Positions 9,863 through 19,545 are shown, counted from the first letter of the stretch. The stretch: 64,000 bases of DNA from Pomphorhynchus laevis (GCA_012934845.2 WNNJ02003593.1:1-64000); one strand, 5' to 3'. Notes: generated by a model not told the origin, from the letters alone. Numbers and translations are program-made.

Positions 9863-10319
9863 AAAATTCATTAATAAATGTATAGATAACATAAATATAG
9901 GGGGACTTTTGAATAATTCAAAAGTAATGAAGTAATATAATCAGATTAAAGTAAAAATATTCCTAAAATAAGGTATAAAATGTTACCGTATTTCTAGATA
10001 AAGGTGTAAGCTGTTACCGCTTTTAGGACGAAAAATTTGTAATTATAATTAGAAATATTAGAAACAGAATGTAATTGCAAAAGTCTTAATTTAAATAAAT
10101 TAAATGAACATATATGTACCCATAATCTAGAATTAATTGAAAAAGGTGAATTAACAAAAATAAATGTTCCTATTATCAATAATAGGAACTGTCAATTTTA
10201 CATGTAGCCATTTTTATCTCAACAACACATTTCCCTTATTTAAAAGGGTATATTTCCGTTATCAAAAGGGTATAAATATAGATTAAATAATAACAATAAA
10301 AATAAAATTTACAATTCGT

Positions 10320-11749
10320 TATATAATGACTTAAATGCTTACTTTGATAAGTTGATTAAAAGCAAAAGCTTAAATACATCAAAGATAAACATTTGGTAAA
10401 CTTATATATAAGATAAAATTAGAGAGAAAATAAAAATAACAAACAATTACAAAAGGAAAGATAAAATTAATAAAGATATGTATACAGATTTACTAAATTA
10501 AAGCATATCTATATAAAAACAAATATTGCTAAAGCTAGTAATAACTTTGTCTTCATATGCAAAAAGCTTTATTATGATATACTGATGAAATAAGTTAATT
10601 ATAATGATTTAAATATAAACACAACATATGAATTTAGTGGGTTAAGTTTAGAAACGATTATTATAAGTCACTCTTCTATAATAATTAAAAAGGGTATAAA
10701 AATTGAATCAGATAATAAAACTATACCTATATTATATTGGAATCCAAAATTACATAAAAATCCAATAAACCTAGGTTCATATGTAGTGCGTTTAAATGTA
10801 CATTAAAACCACTTTCTGTCTATATGAATAAAATACTTGAAGTAATTAAAGCACACTTCAAAAATATTGTAAGGAAATTGAAATTAATACTGGTATAAAA
10901 CATTATTTCAGTATTAATTCTACAAAAGAATTTTTAAAACAGATAAAAGGAATAAATTTTCAAAATATACATACATACGATTTTAGTACGCTTTATACAA
11001 ATCTAGATTTAGTAGATATTAAAGAAGCGTTAGTAAAATTAATTAATCTTTTATTCGGAAAAAGATATACACATATATGTTATAATAACTATAACACATA
11101 TCTAACAAAAATTAAACCATCAAGTAAATATAAATATATGGATAAAATTGAATTATTAGAATCCGTAAATATTTTAGTAAATCAAAATTATTTAAAGGTA
11201 GGGACATCTATATTAAGACAAATAAAAGGTGTTTCAATGGGATGTAATAGTAGCCCAATTATAGCTGACTTATTTTTAAGCTCTATAGAATATGAATTTG
11301 ATCATAACTGTTTAAAAAATAAATCTAAATTATATAAAGATATGAAATATATGTTTCAATATATAGATGATATATGTGTATTTAATTCTAACAATTTACA
11401 TTCAATAAGCGAACAAATTTATCCAGGTAGCCTCATTCTTAATAATACCAATATTAATGATAAAGAAAGTATATATCTTGATATGAACATTAAATTAACA
11501 CAAATTAAAACTACTTCTAATGTATATCGTAAAGATGACATATTTAAATTTACAAGAAACATATTTTTGCATGAGCATTCATACATACCATATAATATAA
11601 AATATAATACATTAAATATTAAGAATTGCAACAATTTTAACGATATTGGTTTTCTTCAAAATCATTTAAATAATTTAATAGATGCATATTTTAAACTAGG
11701 TTACTATAAAAATACCATCAAACAGAAAATAGTAAAATATATAAATTAA
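10320..11749 (+). pseudogene. PLE reverse transcriptase
   Basis: Motifs in order: a LYWNPKLHKNP block near 10730, a TYDFSTLYTNLDLVDIKEAL block near 10975 (the PLE A-motif region), GVSMGCNSSPIIADLFLSS near 11230 (the B-motif with its typical MG-SP spacing) and QYIDDICVF near 11360 (catalytic YxDD). The end matches the other copies (NTIKQKIVKYIN). From 11138 the frame is open for 203 codons; upstream it is interrupted several times. Motif form is that of PLE RTs, which are related to telomerase RT. Confidence 0.8.
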
Positions 11750-11874
11750 CACAATAATATTAAAAATAAATTTAAAATCATCAGCGGAAAATTTTTATGG
11801 ATGGATAATAAATAATATACCTTGTATTAGAATAAGATACTATATAATCAAATTTAATCAGATGAAATACGTCC

Positions 11875-12030
11875 TTAACACGTATTTGGCCCCGCTGCTA
11901 TGTTGTGTAGAGGAGTTAGGGGACGAAACCTGATAGCATAGAAGTTCCTCCTGTTGACCTCTAGTTCTTATTCTGATACATCGTATGTTATTTGTAAGTC
12001 AATTCATAAAAATTGACTTTTATTTGAACG
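11875..12030 (+). other. Conserved structured islet in PLE tail
   Basis: A GC-richer block (GGCCCCGCTGCTATG to GTTCCTCC) then an AT-rich end (ACATCGTATGTTATTTGTAA and beyond). A clear homologue lies inverted at 16590-16760, and end-only relatives are at 34890-34960 and 42235-42310. Paired segments are visible (TGCTAT with ATAGCA; GAGGA with TCCTC). It is probably a noncoding part of a PLE or a PLE-dependent short element; the function is unknown. Confidence 0.45.
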
Positions 12031-12084
12031 TGATATGTTGTTTTGTTCATTTACAAAAATAATACAATTAAATAATATTGGTTC

Positions 12085-12280
12085 TATTTAAAAAATAATT
12101 TAAATAATCTAGGTTACTATAAAATAAAATCAATCAAAAAGTAGTAAAATATATAAATTAACAAAATAATATTAAACTATTAAGTTTGAAATTTTTATGG
12201 ATAGATAGTAAATAATATAGTTTGTTTTAGAATAAATTATTACACTATATAATGAAATTTCTTAAGTGGAAATACATCAT
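12085..12280 (+). mobile_element. PLE 3' tail fragment
   Basis: A third copy of the PLE RT end and downstream tail: AATCTAGGTTACTATAAAAT then AGTAGTAAAATATATAAATT, followed by the AAATTTTTATGGATAGATAG segment also found near 11795 and 8040. It is arranged as a partial tandem behind PLE 2. Confidence 0.65.
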
Positions 12281-12784
12281 TGGCATGCATAATTTACATA
12301 TATTTGATACGAATCGTTGTCAAATATTAAATGACATATTTTTTTAAATATTTTAAATATAGTTAATATACACATGTATTTTGATACGAATATTATTTTG
12401 ATAAAATGCTTCAAACTGTGGTTCCGTCTCACACGACATTTTGTTTTGATGTAATTTAAGTTCGCTAACATAATTTTAATAAAATAACAGTTGATTAGTA
12501 AACTTTAACCAACGGTGTTAAAATAAATTAAGCTTTATAAATTTATATTTGCTAAGCAATCCTTGATATAAAGAGACTATCGATATTTTTGAGTTAAAAA
12601 TACTAAAATAGATAATTTCGATATTTTGTCTACAATTCTTTTATCTAACATCCTTATTAACTTTACTTTATGTAACTTCATATTGGCATTTCTAGTAATT
12701 AAACAGATGGCCTACTTTTCCCGCATATTTCTATTCTGATTGAAGGAATAAGGAAGATTAAACAGCATAAACTGACTCGATGCT

Positions 12785-12856
12785 GTTTAGACTTTTGAGT
12801 CTCATCTGTAGGGGGCTGCTGCACAATAGGATTGAAGTGCAGCACCCCTAGACAGA
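12785..12856 (-). ncRNA. Degenerate hammerhead ribozyme (left arm)
   Basis: On the minus strand: GTC cleavage triplet (plus 12851-12853), stem I TAGGGGTGCTGCAC with GTGCAGCAGCCCCCTA, core CAGATGA (12802-12808; U4 of the core is changed), stem II GACT-CAAA-AGTC, then TAAAC in place of GAAAC. Two core changes make cleavage unlikely, but the stems are well preserved and show the family layout. Confidence 0.5.
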
Positions 12857-12892
12857 TCATTAAGTCCTTCTTTTTGATTGAATGACTAATAG

Positions 12893-12968
12893 AGCTTTCT
12901 AGGGGTGATGCATTTCAATCCAGTTGTGCAGCAGCCCCCTACTGTTGAGACTCAAAAGTCGAAACAGC
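12893..12968 (+). ncRNA. Degenerate hammerhead ribozyme (right arm)
   Basis: On the plus strand: TTC where GTC is expected, stem I TAGGGGTGATGCA with TGCAGCAGCCCCCTA, core CTGTTGA (12942-12948; A6 changed), stem II GACT-CAAA-AGTC, intact GAAAC (12961-12965). A close relative of the minus-strand copy at 43209-43280. Probably inactive. Confidence 0.5.
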
Positions 12969-13562
12969 ATAGAGTCAGTTTATGATGTTTAGTCTTCCCG
13001 ATTCCTTCAATCAGAATTTCTAATAATATTTTATGATATTTTGCTATTTCAAATGGCATTCTAAATCATAAATGGCATTCTATTTCAAATGGCATTCTAT
13101 TCTAAGATATTGCATATGACTTTTATATAAGATACATATATACCTGGATTGCTTAAAAATTTTAATCAAACATTAAAAGCCTTATACATCTAAATTCTTC
13201 AACCTTCCTTTTCTCGACAATTCTCGTGCTGTTTATTGTTCCTTGCGTTCCCGTAATTCCCTTCTTTTACATGCCCAAAACTACTCTACCTTTTTTAACT
13301 TCCGCTCCTTCGTTGTGGCTGCTCCTCTCTCGTAAAATCATATGCCCATTCATATCCGCCAATTAACATCAATGCCGTGATTCAAACGCCTAATCCGATG
13401 TCATTTAAACAATTAATTAATAAACCTGTATGACTTCTACTGTGTGTGTTTTGTTAGTGGACTTGTAAGCGTGCAGCTGTCAAACATTTGCCACTAGTAT
13501 GACCAGAGCTTATACTAGCTTATGATAGTATTACCAGAGCTTTGCAGCATTGATATATACAC

Positions 13563-14570
13563 ATGCAACGAACGACGAATTGCTTAAACGGCTGGCTCGA
13601 AGAATTAAATGATATAATTCAGCGTCGCTTTGACAAACTTTTTAATTTGAACTCAACAAACGACAATTCCATGTGGAAATTATTTTCGATCCCATTAAGA
13701 CATGGTGGTCTAGGCATAGTTGACCCACGAGTCACAGCGCAAGTGGAGTTCAAAAGCTCTGAGAAGCTATGTCTTCCTTATTTAGACGGCTTCTATGAGA
13801 TTGAGTTAAAGGCGGAGCAATATAAGTATATTTCCCAGATACGCACATCAAAAAGCGAGATGCACAAATCCTTACTTATGGATAAGCTATCTGATTTAGA
13901 TAAAACTGCTATATGCATATTGGAGCACTACAAGTCAAGGGTGCTTTATCATGGCTATCCCCGTATCCTATTAATGACTGTTGCACACGTCTTAATAATA
14001 CGGAATTTCGGGATGCAATTGGAGCTCGGTACAATAAACTGTTTCGCGATGTTCCCTTACATTGCCCATGCGGTGAACGAACATCACTGGCACACTCACT
14101 AACTTGTCCAACTGGATGTCATCCTTTGATTAGACACGATTTGATTCGTGATATATTATCCAATACCATGACCGAAATTTGCGATAATGTCCAGACAGAA
14201 CCAGTATTGAAATAAGTTCACCATAGTATTGTGTTCGAGCGCACAAGCACTTATAGATGCACGTTTAGACATTGCTTGCTATGTATTTAAAGAAGGTCGT
14301 TCCGAGCGAACTTTATTCGATACACGCGTATCCAACGCATTCGCGCCGTCTAACCTCTCGAAGTCAACAACGTCCGCCTTTAAATTTCATGAATATCGAA
14401 AATTCGCAAAGTATCAAGAGAGAGTCATACTAATAGAGAGGGCAAATTTTGCGCCATTAGTGTTTTCCTGTTTTGGTGGTGAAAGTAAATCGTCGGTGAC
14501 GATAATTCAGCACATTGCTCATAAATTGGCAATTAGAAAAATACACACATACCTCCTCCTCGACACATGA
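13563..14570 (+). pseudogene. Retroelement C-terminal region with zinc knuckle
   Basis: Three overlapping open frames give a continuous C-terminal region. The first part (13563-13930) has a LRHGGLGIVDPRVTA block. The second (13913-14215) has a TEFRDAIGARYNKL block and the Cys/His cluster HCPCGERTSLAHSLTCPTG followed by RHDLIRD. The third (14229-14570) has DARLDI, ERTLFDTRVSNAFAPS and FAPLVFSCFGG. A knuckle followed by D-x-x-x-D and DTRV motifs is reminiscent of restriction-like endonuclease tails of early LINEs; the assignment is inference. A frame change near 13930 and a stop at 14215 break it. Confidence 0.5.
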
Positions 14571-14640
14571 TTTACATTTTTGTTTTGTTGTGGTCATGTA
14601 AGCGTGCGCTGGCACGCATTTGCCACGTTAAAATTAATCT
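14556..14640 (+). repeat. CR1/L2-like LINE 3' tail
   Basis: CTCCTCGACACATGATTTAC then GTGGTCATGTAAGCGTGCGC to TTGCCACGTTAAAA. The same tail ends the copies at 20280-20375 and 23190-23260, and a diverged version is at 13445-13495. It is abruptly fused to the preceding retroelement fragment at about 14556. Confidence 0.7.
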
Positions 14641-15420
14641 TTTTTTCATAGTCTCCTTACTGTATCACTATGAACTCTATCCGTATATTTGTGAGTGGGT
14701 AAAGAATTTCTATCGAATATATCTTTTAGAGTTTGTGTAGGAGGTGTGTTTTCTGACTCGGTGAATGTTAATTATGAAGTGCCCCAAGGATCAGTCCTTG
14801 GCCTACTGCTATATATAAACTTTATGAATGATTTGCTACGCCGCTTATCGTGCTCTTATTTAGCATTTGCAGACTATCTAAAGATTTGGTCGATTATTAG
14901 AAGTTCTGATGATCGAGTATCTTTACAAAATGATCTGAACTCTCTGTCTAATTAGTGTGAATCTAGTGGATTATAGTTAAATGTTGAAAAATATGTCCTT
15001 ATGCAATTAAGTCGCCCATCTGAAACTCTTAGATACTATATTGGAGACATTGTCTTAAAGGAAGTGTATCAACATAAAGATTTATGTATTATTGTCCATC
15101 GATACTTAAAAACAATGTTGAACACTGACTTTACCATAGATAAAGTTATTCATGCATTATATTGTATAAAAAGCGCATTCCTCAGGTTAAGTTGTCAAAT
15201 GATCAAGAGTTTATTCACCTCCCTCGTCGGGCTTAGCCACACTTGGAATAGCGCATTCAGGCTTGTTTTCCTGTCACCAAGCGAGAACTATTAGATCTGG
15301 AGTATATCCTTAGCCTGGGTTCGAGGATCTGTGTTGGTTTAGGTGGTAGTGATTATCATGTCCGTATTAGCCGTATTGGAATGTTGTCGGTATGTGAGAG
15401 CTTCATAGTTTTGGAAATGA
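14641..15420 (+). pseudogene. LINE reverse transcriptase fragment (CR1/Jockey type)
   Basis: Contains VNYEVPQGSVLGLLLYINF (B-motif), LAFADYLKIWSII where the catalytic FADD reads FADY, and the following QNDLNSLSN helix. A further open stretch (15001-15294) runs through the thumb with a VYQHKDLCIIV segment. The catalytic aspartate is missing and an internal stop lies near 14953. Front and back of the element are absent. Confidence 0.65.
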
Positions 15421-15624
15421 TTTGTCTATGATATATGTCGAATAGTGCGGTGGGTTATTCCATTGATGTAATCACTAGTCGGTAGGTAGGTTGCGGGGAC
15501 ATAGTAGAGTTTTGTAAAAATCTCGATTTGGCAGATTACCGAAAATATTTAGATTGTCGAGGAAGGGAATTAACATGTGAAATTTGCTGCCCGATGAAGT
15601 CGTTGCTGCTTCAAGCTTGATCAC
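15421..15624. other. LINE-derived C-terminal remnant
   Basis: Weak continuing similarity to LINE C-termini in broken frames (for example FPCEICCPMKSLLLQA-like text near 15575), then a segment that resembles the 5' untranslated region found at 27690-27810. No clear gene. Confidence 0.3.
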
Positions 15625-15765
15625 GTTTAAATCACGATGCTGCAAATGGATACGTGAGCAATGCCGCCATTCAGCAGCTTTACTGAACTATCCTATTTAG
15701 TTACAATCAGTTGAATGACTATTTGCTTTTTTTTCATAATTTTTGATTCAGCCTTAACAGCCTTT
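15625..15765 (+). repeat. Detached 5' end of a Jockey-type LINE
   Basis: CGTTTAAATCACGATGCTGC to TATTTGC followed by a T run matches the complement of 27695-27810, the 5' leader of copy B, with many differences and one diverged middle part. It is in plus orientation and is not followed by ORF1. Confidence 0.55.
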
Positions 15766-16248
15766 TGGCTCTTGGCATGATTTGAATAAATATATAAAAA
15801 AATTCAGAGAAAAATATAAATACAAGTCATAAATAAATATAAATAATATAACTATATCGTAATTGTTGTTCCACATCCACTAGATAATGAGTCTTAAATA
15901 TAAAAACTAATAGAAACTAGTATATGAGCAAAAGTGCGAATCCGTATTTTACATATACGAATAAATTTTCTGATAAATTTAGGCAGTTTTTCGTTTTTCT
16001 TTTTCATAAGGAATATGCGGGTTGCCAAGTGCGGTTGGCAACTGCGGTTGGCAACTACAAGTGCGGTTGTAAAAATCCATTACAATATGCTGTGCGATTT
16101 TATTTATTATTGTTCCAAACTGGATAAGATCAAACATAACAGTCTTACGCAGAAAGACGGTAATCTCGGATAGTACCGAGTAACTCGGATTTACTGAGTA
16201 TGTGATGGTAATCGTGTTTTTTAGATAAATATAAACGTATATTCTCTA
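15766..16248. other. AT-rich stretch with small direct repeats
   Basis: No gene recognised. TGCGGTTGGCAACT is repeated at about 16030-16060, and ACTCGG occurs several times at 16150-16200. Confidence 0.4.
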
Positions 16249-16310
16249 GAATATGAATCAGATAAGATAACCGAGTCTACGTATTTTATATAAATTAAAA
16301 TAAAGATATA
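16249..16310 (+). repeat. Dispersed repeat, diverged copy next to ribozyme
   Basis: ATAACCGAGTCTACGTATTT then an AT-rich tail, a relative of 9395-9480 and 60692-60780. It lies 40 bp before the hammerhead at 16348, which links that repeat family with the ribozyme. Confidence 0.55.
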
Positions 16311-16347
16311 ATTATAAGTACACCATGCATTTAATTCATTTGTTGAT

Positions 16348-16426
16348 TGCCGTCTGCTAGTCCTCCTCTGCATCCAGCAGTGGGAGGGAACTGACACTGA
16401 TGAGTCATAGTGATGACGAAACGGCA
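16348..16426 (+). ncRNA. Complete hammerhead ribozyme, closed stems I and II
   Basis: All invariant core elements are present. Stem III is 6 bp: TGCCGT (16348-16353) with ACGGCA (16421-16426). The cleavage triplet is GTC at 16352-16354. Stem I is a long hairpin: TG/CA, AGT/ACT, CCTCC/GGAGG and CTGC/GCAG around a small loop. Core CTGATGA is at 16397-16403. Stem II is GTCAT-AGTG-ATGAC, then GAAA at 16418-16421. With stem III open, this RNA would self-cleave after C16354. By eye it has no core defects. Known animal hammerheads sit in PLE terminal repeats, satellites and retrozymes; the nearby repeats suggest a PLE-related element. Confidence 0.75.
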
Positions 16427-16589
16427 TTCGTCATTCTTTCGCGTCGGGCTTATATGATTACTAAAAATTCACGCGGAATGGTATCATCATTTGGGAAATA
16501 ATTATAAATAATAAATAATTATATAAGATTTTATACCATTTATATTTATTTAAATATTAAATTTATTATTAAAATTTAAAATCAAAGTC

Positions 16590-16760
16590 AATTTTTATTA
16601 ATTGACTAATAAATAATATACGATGTATTCGAAAAAGGAATAACGGCCATTAGCAGGAAATGTTATGTTATCGAATTTAGTCCCCTATTCCTCGACCTAT
16701 TATAGCAGCAGGGCATGTGTTAGATATACCCTACTCCCAGTGCAGTATTATCAATGACTG
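16590..16760 (-). repeat. Inverted copy of the structured PLE islet
   Basis: The complement matches 11880-12030: TGCTGCTATA, GAGGAATAGGGGAC, TTTCCTGCTAATGG, then ACATCGTATATTATTTATTA and AATTGACTTT. It lies 160 bp after the ribozyme, so ribozyme and islet may belong to one element of roughly 500 bp (about 16249-16760). Confidence 0.6.
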
Positions 16761-16764
16761 AAAC

Positions 16765-17740
16765 AAGAATTGTCATATGATAACCTAGCTTTGAACGAAA
16801 TAATATTTTTAGGTGATGTTTCACTGCATGGTAGATGCAACTGCCATATAAGTGTCTTAGTGAACTTATCGCTAAGCCATCATAAAACGACAATACACCG
16901 AACGTAAATATGCGATATGTTCGTCAATGTGAAAACTAAGTCTCGTAGGTGAATATATGGTAATCCGTCAGAGACAGCACAATGTGGTAATCCGTCAGGG
17001 CTTGTACAATAGTTGCATTTTAATAATCAAAGTTGAGCATAAACATGACAATTGGGATTTATGAATGTAAGTCGGATCGTATATAATTATGTGATTGTGT
17101 AAAGTAGGGGTACTTTTTCTTATGGGAATGCCTATGCCAATGTCGTAGCAACTTCCTTATAATTGACAACTACTTGATTTTATACATGCAAAGAAAAATA
17201 CTTGCATATTGTTTAAACTTTTGAACCACACCATTTAGAAACTAAATTTTACTCTTGATTTACATTTTTAAGGAGAGAATCTTCAAATTATAGCTTCGTG
17301 AATATTTTACGCGACGTAAATTTATTTTTTCATCAAAATATACCTGTTATTTTTCTTCGTATATCTAATATTGACAAAAACTGCCTTACTTTTCACAAGA
17401 CTTCTCAATTCACTTCTCAAAATATATTATATAAAAGTTGCATACTAAAAGTCGACTTGGTTAGTATAAAAACAACATGGTTTGGGCTTATTGGTCAGTT
17501 TAGGTATGGTATATACATGCTATAAACTCTCAAACGATCCATACTCGTCACATTGAGATGATATATTTGCTATAATTAAATTATTGAAACGTACGCAGCA
17601 ACTCCACCTCCACGCTAACCCGATATTCGATCAGCTCGTAGCAGCCAATAACTTAAAATGTTAATAAGGGTATCTGTAACATGAATATGCAACCAGGATC
17701 CAGTTATACATAAATAATCGTACGAACGTGACAGAATGTG
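16765..17740. other. Noncoding stretch
   Basis: No recognisable gene. ATGGTAATCCGTCAG and GTGGTAATCCGTCAG form a short direct repeat at about 16957-17000. An open frame at 17298-17525 has no recognisable motif and AT-driven composition. Confidence 0.4.
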
Positions 17741-18028
17741 TTACTTAAGTTCTACAACCAGAGCTAGCAAACTATGCAAATTCGAATATCCGATTGACAA
17801 ATGCCGTGAAACATTATTAACACTATCTGTTTGTTGTTTCGCCTCAAAAATACCTTCGAATGAAAACAGACATCCTAGGGGAGGACAAATTTCTTGACTG
17901 CTACTGTTAAAGAAGACAATATCGGCATATCTACAATCACACCACATTGTAAAAATACGTTTTTAGTTTTGCTCATAGATGCTTCATCGGAGCCCATCGA
18001 ACTGTCGGTCGCCATTTCACAACTCGAA
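17741..18028 (-). pseudogene. Unrecognised coding-like fragment
   Basis: The minus strand shows a start context MATDSSMGSDEASMSK at about 18015 running for 46 codons. An overlapping frame (17947-17741) encodes CRYADIVFFNSSSQEICPP and then LHSLLALVVELK. Composition is protein-like and less AT-biased than the flanks. I do not recognise a family. It may be a decayed gene or transposon piece. Confidence 0.3.
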
Positions 18029-18151
18029 AATTTCCAACACAAAGGTTAACTTCACCACTAGCTAAATGACTTTTCAATTCTTTATTTGTTTTTTCTAAGT
18101 TTCATACAGTCATCTAATGCGAGATCGCGAAGAATACGTGATTTGACATGA

Positions 18152-18249
18152 TATCTTGATCATGTCAATATCTTATTAACGCGTGGATATCGATTGGTTC
18201 CATCCAATCGATATCCACGCGTTAATAAGATATTGACATGATCAAGATA
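18152..18249. repeat. Perfect 98 bp palindrome
   Basis: TATCTTGATCATGTCAATAT continues inward to CGATTGG, loop, CCAATCG and the exact complement, ending ATGATCAAGATA. Arms are about 46 nt with a loop of a few bases and no mismatch seen. No hammerhead core. It could form a long hairpin. Confidence 0.85.
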
Positions 18250-18363
18250 GCTCATTAGGATCTCTAATAGTTGAGGCTTATCACTTAATTTCTTTTCAAT
18301 CTAAACACCTTGCTAACATTTAAAGAACTTGTAATATCCTCATCACCTTTTTGCGAAGGCGGA

Positions 18364-18603
18364 TAAAAAATGTCGCTTAATCTATCAACATCGTGATTTA
18401 AGTGTTCTTGAAAATTTTCTACTGCTAATTTTCTACTACCGTTAATCCGAATGCTCTTCGGCCTCTGATTTTAGCACATGTATTAAAATGTCGCTTTATC
18501 TATCAACATCGTGATTTAAGTGTTCTTGGAAGTTTTCTACTGCTAATTTTCTACTACCGTTAATCCGACTGCTCTTCGGCCTATGATTTTAGCACATGTA
18601 TTG
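18364..18603 (+). repeat. Tandem duplication, about 119 bp unit
   Basis: Two direct copies of a segment containing CTATCAACATCGTGATTTAA and CTCTTCGGCCTNTGATTTTA, with a handful of substitutions. The second copy leads straight into the LINE fragment starting near 18583. Confidence 0.85.
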
Positions 18604-19047
18604 AGTAGACTTTTATATGCAGCTCCGGTTGTATACCCACGTACTGTGCATGAACATAAGAAATCAGAGAGGGTACTTCGCAGGCAAAAAAAACTAGCAC
18701 CAACCTTGGCGTCGCTGCATTATGAAGACAGACTGAGATCACTAGGACTTAAGACCGTCACATGGACCCATGGGTACATGAATATGTGCCTTGTTTGGCA
18801 TTTATTCCAACGTCCCCATCACCCTCTTTGGAGTAGGGTTAAATTACGTGGTTCAAATGTTCTTCGCGGTCATTCTTTAACTATTCGAAGAATCAGGGCA
18901 CAGAAATTGGGCGCGATGCAATTTGATAGAATTGTTGAGCTTTGGAACAACCTTGATGCAGACACCGTTGGATGCAGTTTACTTAGTACTTTAAAAAACA
19001 CTACGAATGGATCAAGCAATGTTTCGTGTTGCATTTCCTTATTTTAA
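18583..19047 (+). pseudogene. CR1-like LINE RT C-terminus
   Basis: An open 154-codon fragment with the post-RT C-terminal domain: LHYEDRLRSLGLKTV, the RGHSLTIRRIRAQKLGAMQF block and IVELWNNLDADTV, which match the R-G-H-x-x-K and LWN-LP features of CR1-group LINE ends. It lacks the RT core. Confidence 0.65.
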
Positions 19048-19545
19048 TAACTAATTAACTTATTTACGAACTTATTGTGAGCCAGCTATTTGAGCTAATG
19101 CTCGTATGCTGTTTTTTTAATAGTTCAAAATATTATTAACAAATTAGTAGTCACCCTCATATGGGTGAAATTTCACCCATATTCACCCTCATGCTCGTAT
19201 TATTATTATACATTCAACAACATACGAGCATTAGCTCAAATAGCTGGCTCACAATAAGTTCGTAAATAAATTAATTAGTTTTTAAAATAAGGAAATGCAA
19301 CACGAAACATTGCTTGATCCATTCGTAGTCTTCTTTTAAAAGCACTAAGTGAACTGCATCCAACGGTGTCTGCATCAAGGTTGTTCCACAGCTCAACAAT
19401 TCTTCTATCAAATTGCATCGCGCCCAATTTCTGTACTCTGTTTCTTCGAATAGTTAAAGAATGACCGCGAAGAACATTTGAACAACGTAGTTGAACCCTA
19501 CTCCGAAGAGGGAAGCGGATACGTATGTTGAGGAAGCGGATACGT
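18860..19545. repeat. Tail-to-tail inverted LINE ends
   Basis: The plus-strand fragment (18860-19115) and a minus-strand copy (19205-19540) share the same C-terminus and 3' sequence (GAGCCAGCTATTTGAGCTAA and its complement), separated by about 85 bp that contains CACCCATATGGGTGAAATTT repeats. The result is an imperfect palindrome about 680 bp long. Confidence 0.75.
19205..19545 (-). pseudogene. CR1-like LINE C-terminus, inverted copy
   Basis: The complement encodes the same VELWNNLDADTVG block as 18583-19047, with its own differences (an extra base run near 19335). It stops near 19545 next to a duplicated GGAAGCGGATACGTATGTTG. Confidence 0.6.

Larger units (their letters stand above)
10010..12030 (+). 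mobile_element. Penelope-like element 2
   Basis: A second plus-strand PLE of the same family. It starts with a weak coding region (about 10030-10200, broken frames), has a degraded front RT (10230-11130), an open RT core (11138-11749) and a tail with a conserved GC-richer islet (11875-11990). No GIY-YIG domain follows. The tail after the RT matches that at 8000-8100 in cluster 1. Confidence 0.75.
12733..13017. repeat. Palindromic element with two hammerhead-like arms
   Basis: A 285 bp inverted-repeat element. The ends are ATTCTGATTGAAGGAAT and its complement, and the arms of about 130 bp are 85-90% alike by eye. Each arm holds a hammerhead-like module facing the opposite way. Half-element relatives are at 43160-43290 and 43485-43570. 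It encodes no protein. The terminal inverted ends resemble a MITE, but the ribozyme-like content points to a self-cleaving RNA element. Confidence 0.7.

Noticed and set aside
11880-11990. HDV-like or twister ribozyme in the PLE islet
   Set aside because: The paired segments could be laid out in an HDV-like order, but the P4 segment and catalytic C context are missing and twister consensus bases are absent. Kept only as an unexplained structured islet.
14905-14915. CTGATGA box in the LINE RT near 14905
   Set aside because: It lies in a coding relic, with no GAAA at stem II distance and no pairing flanks. A chance occurrence.
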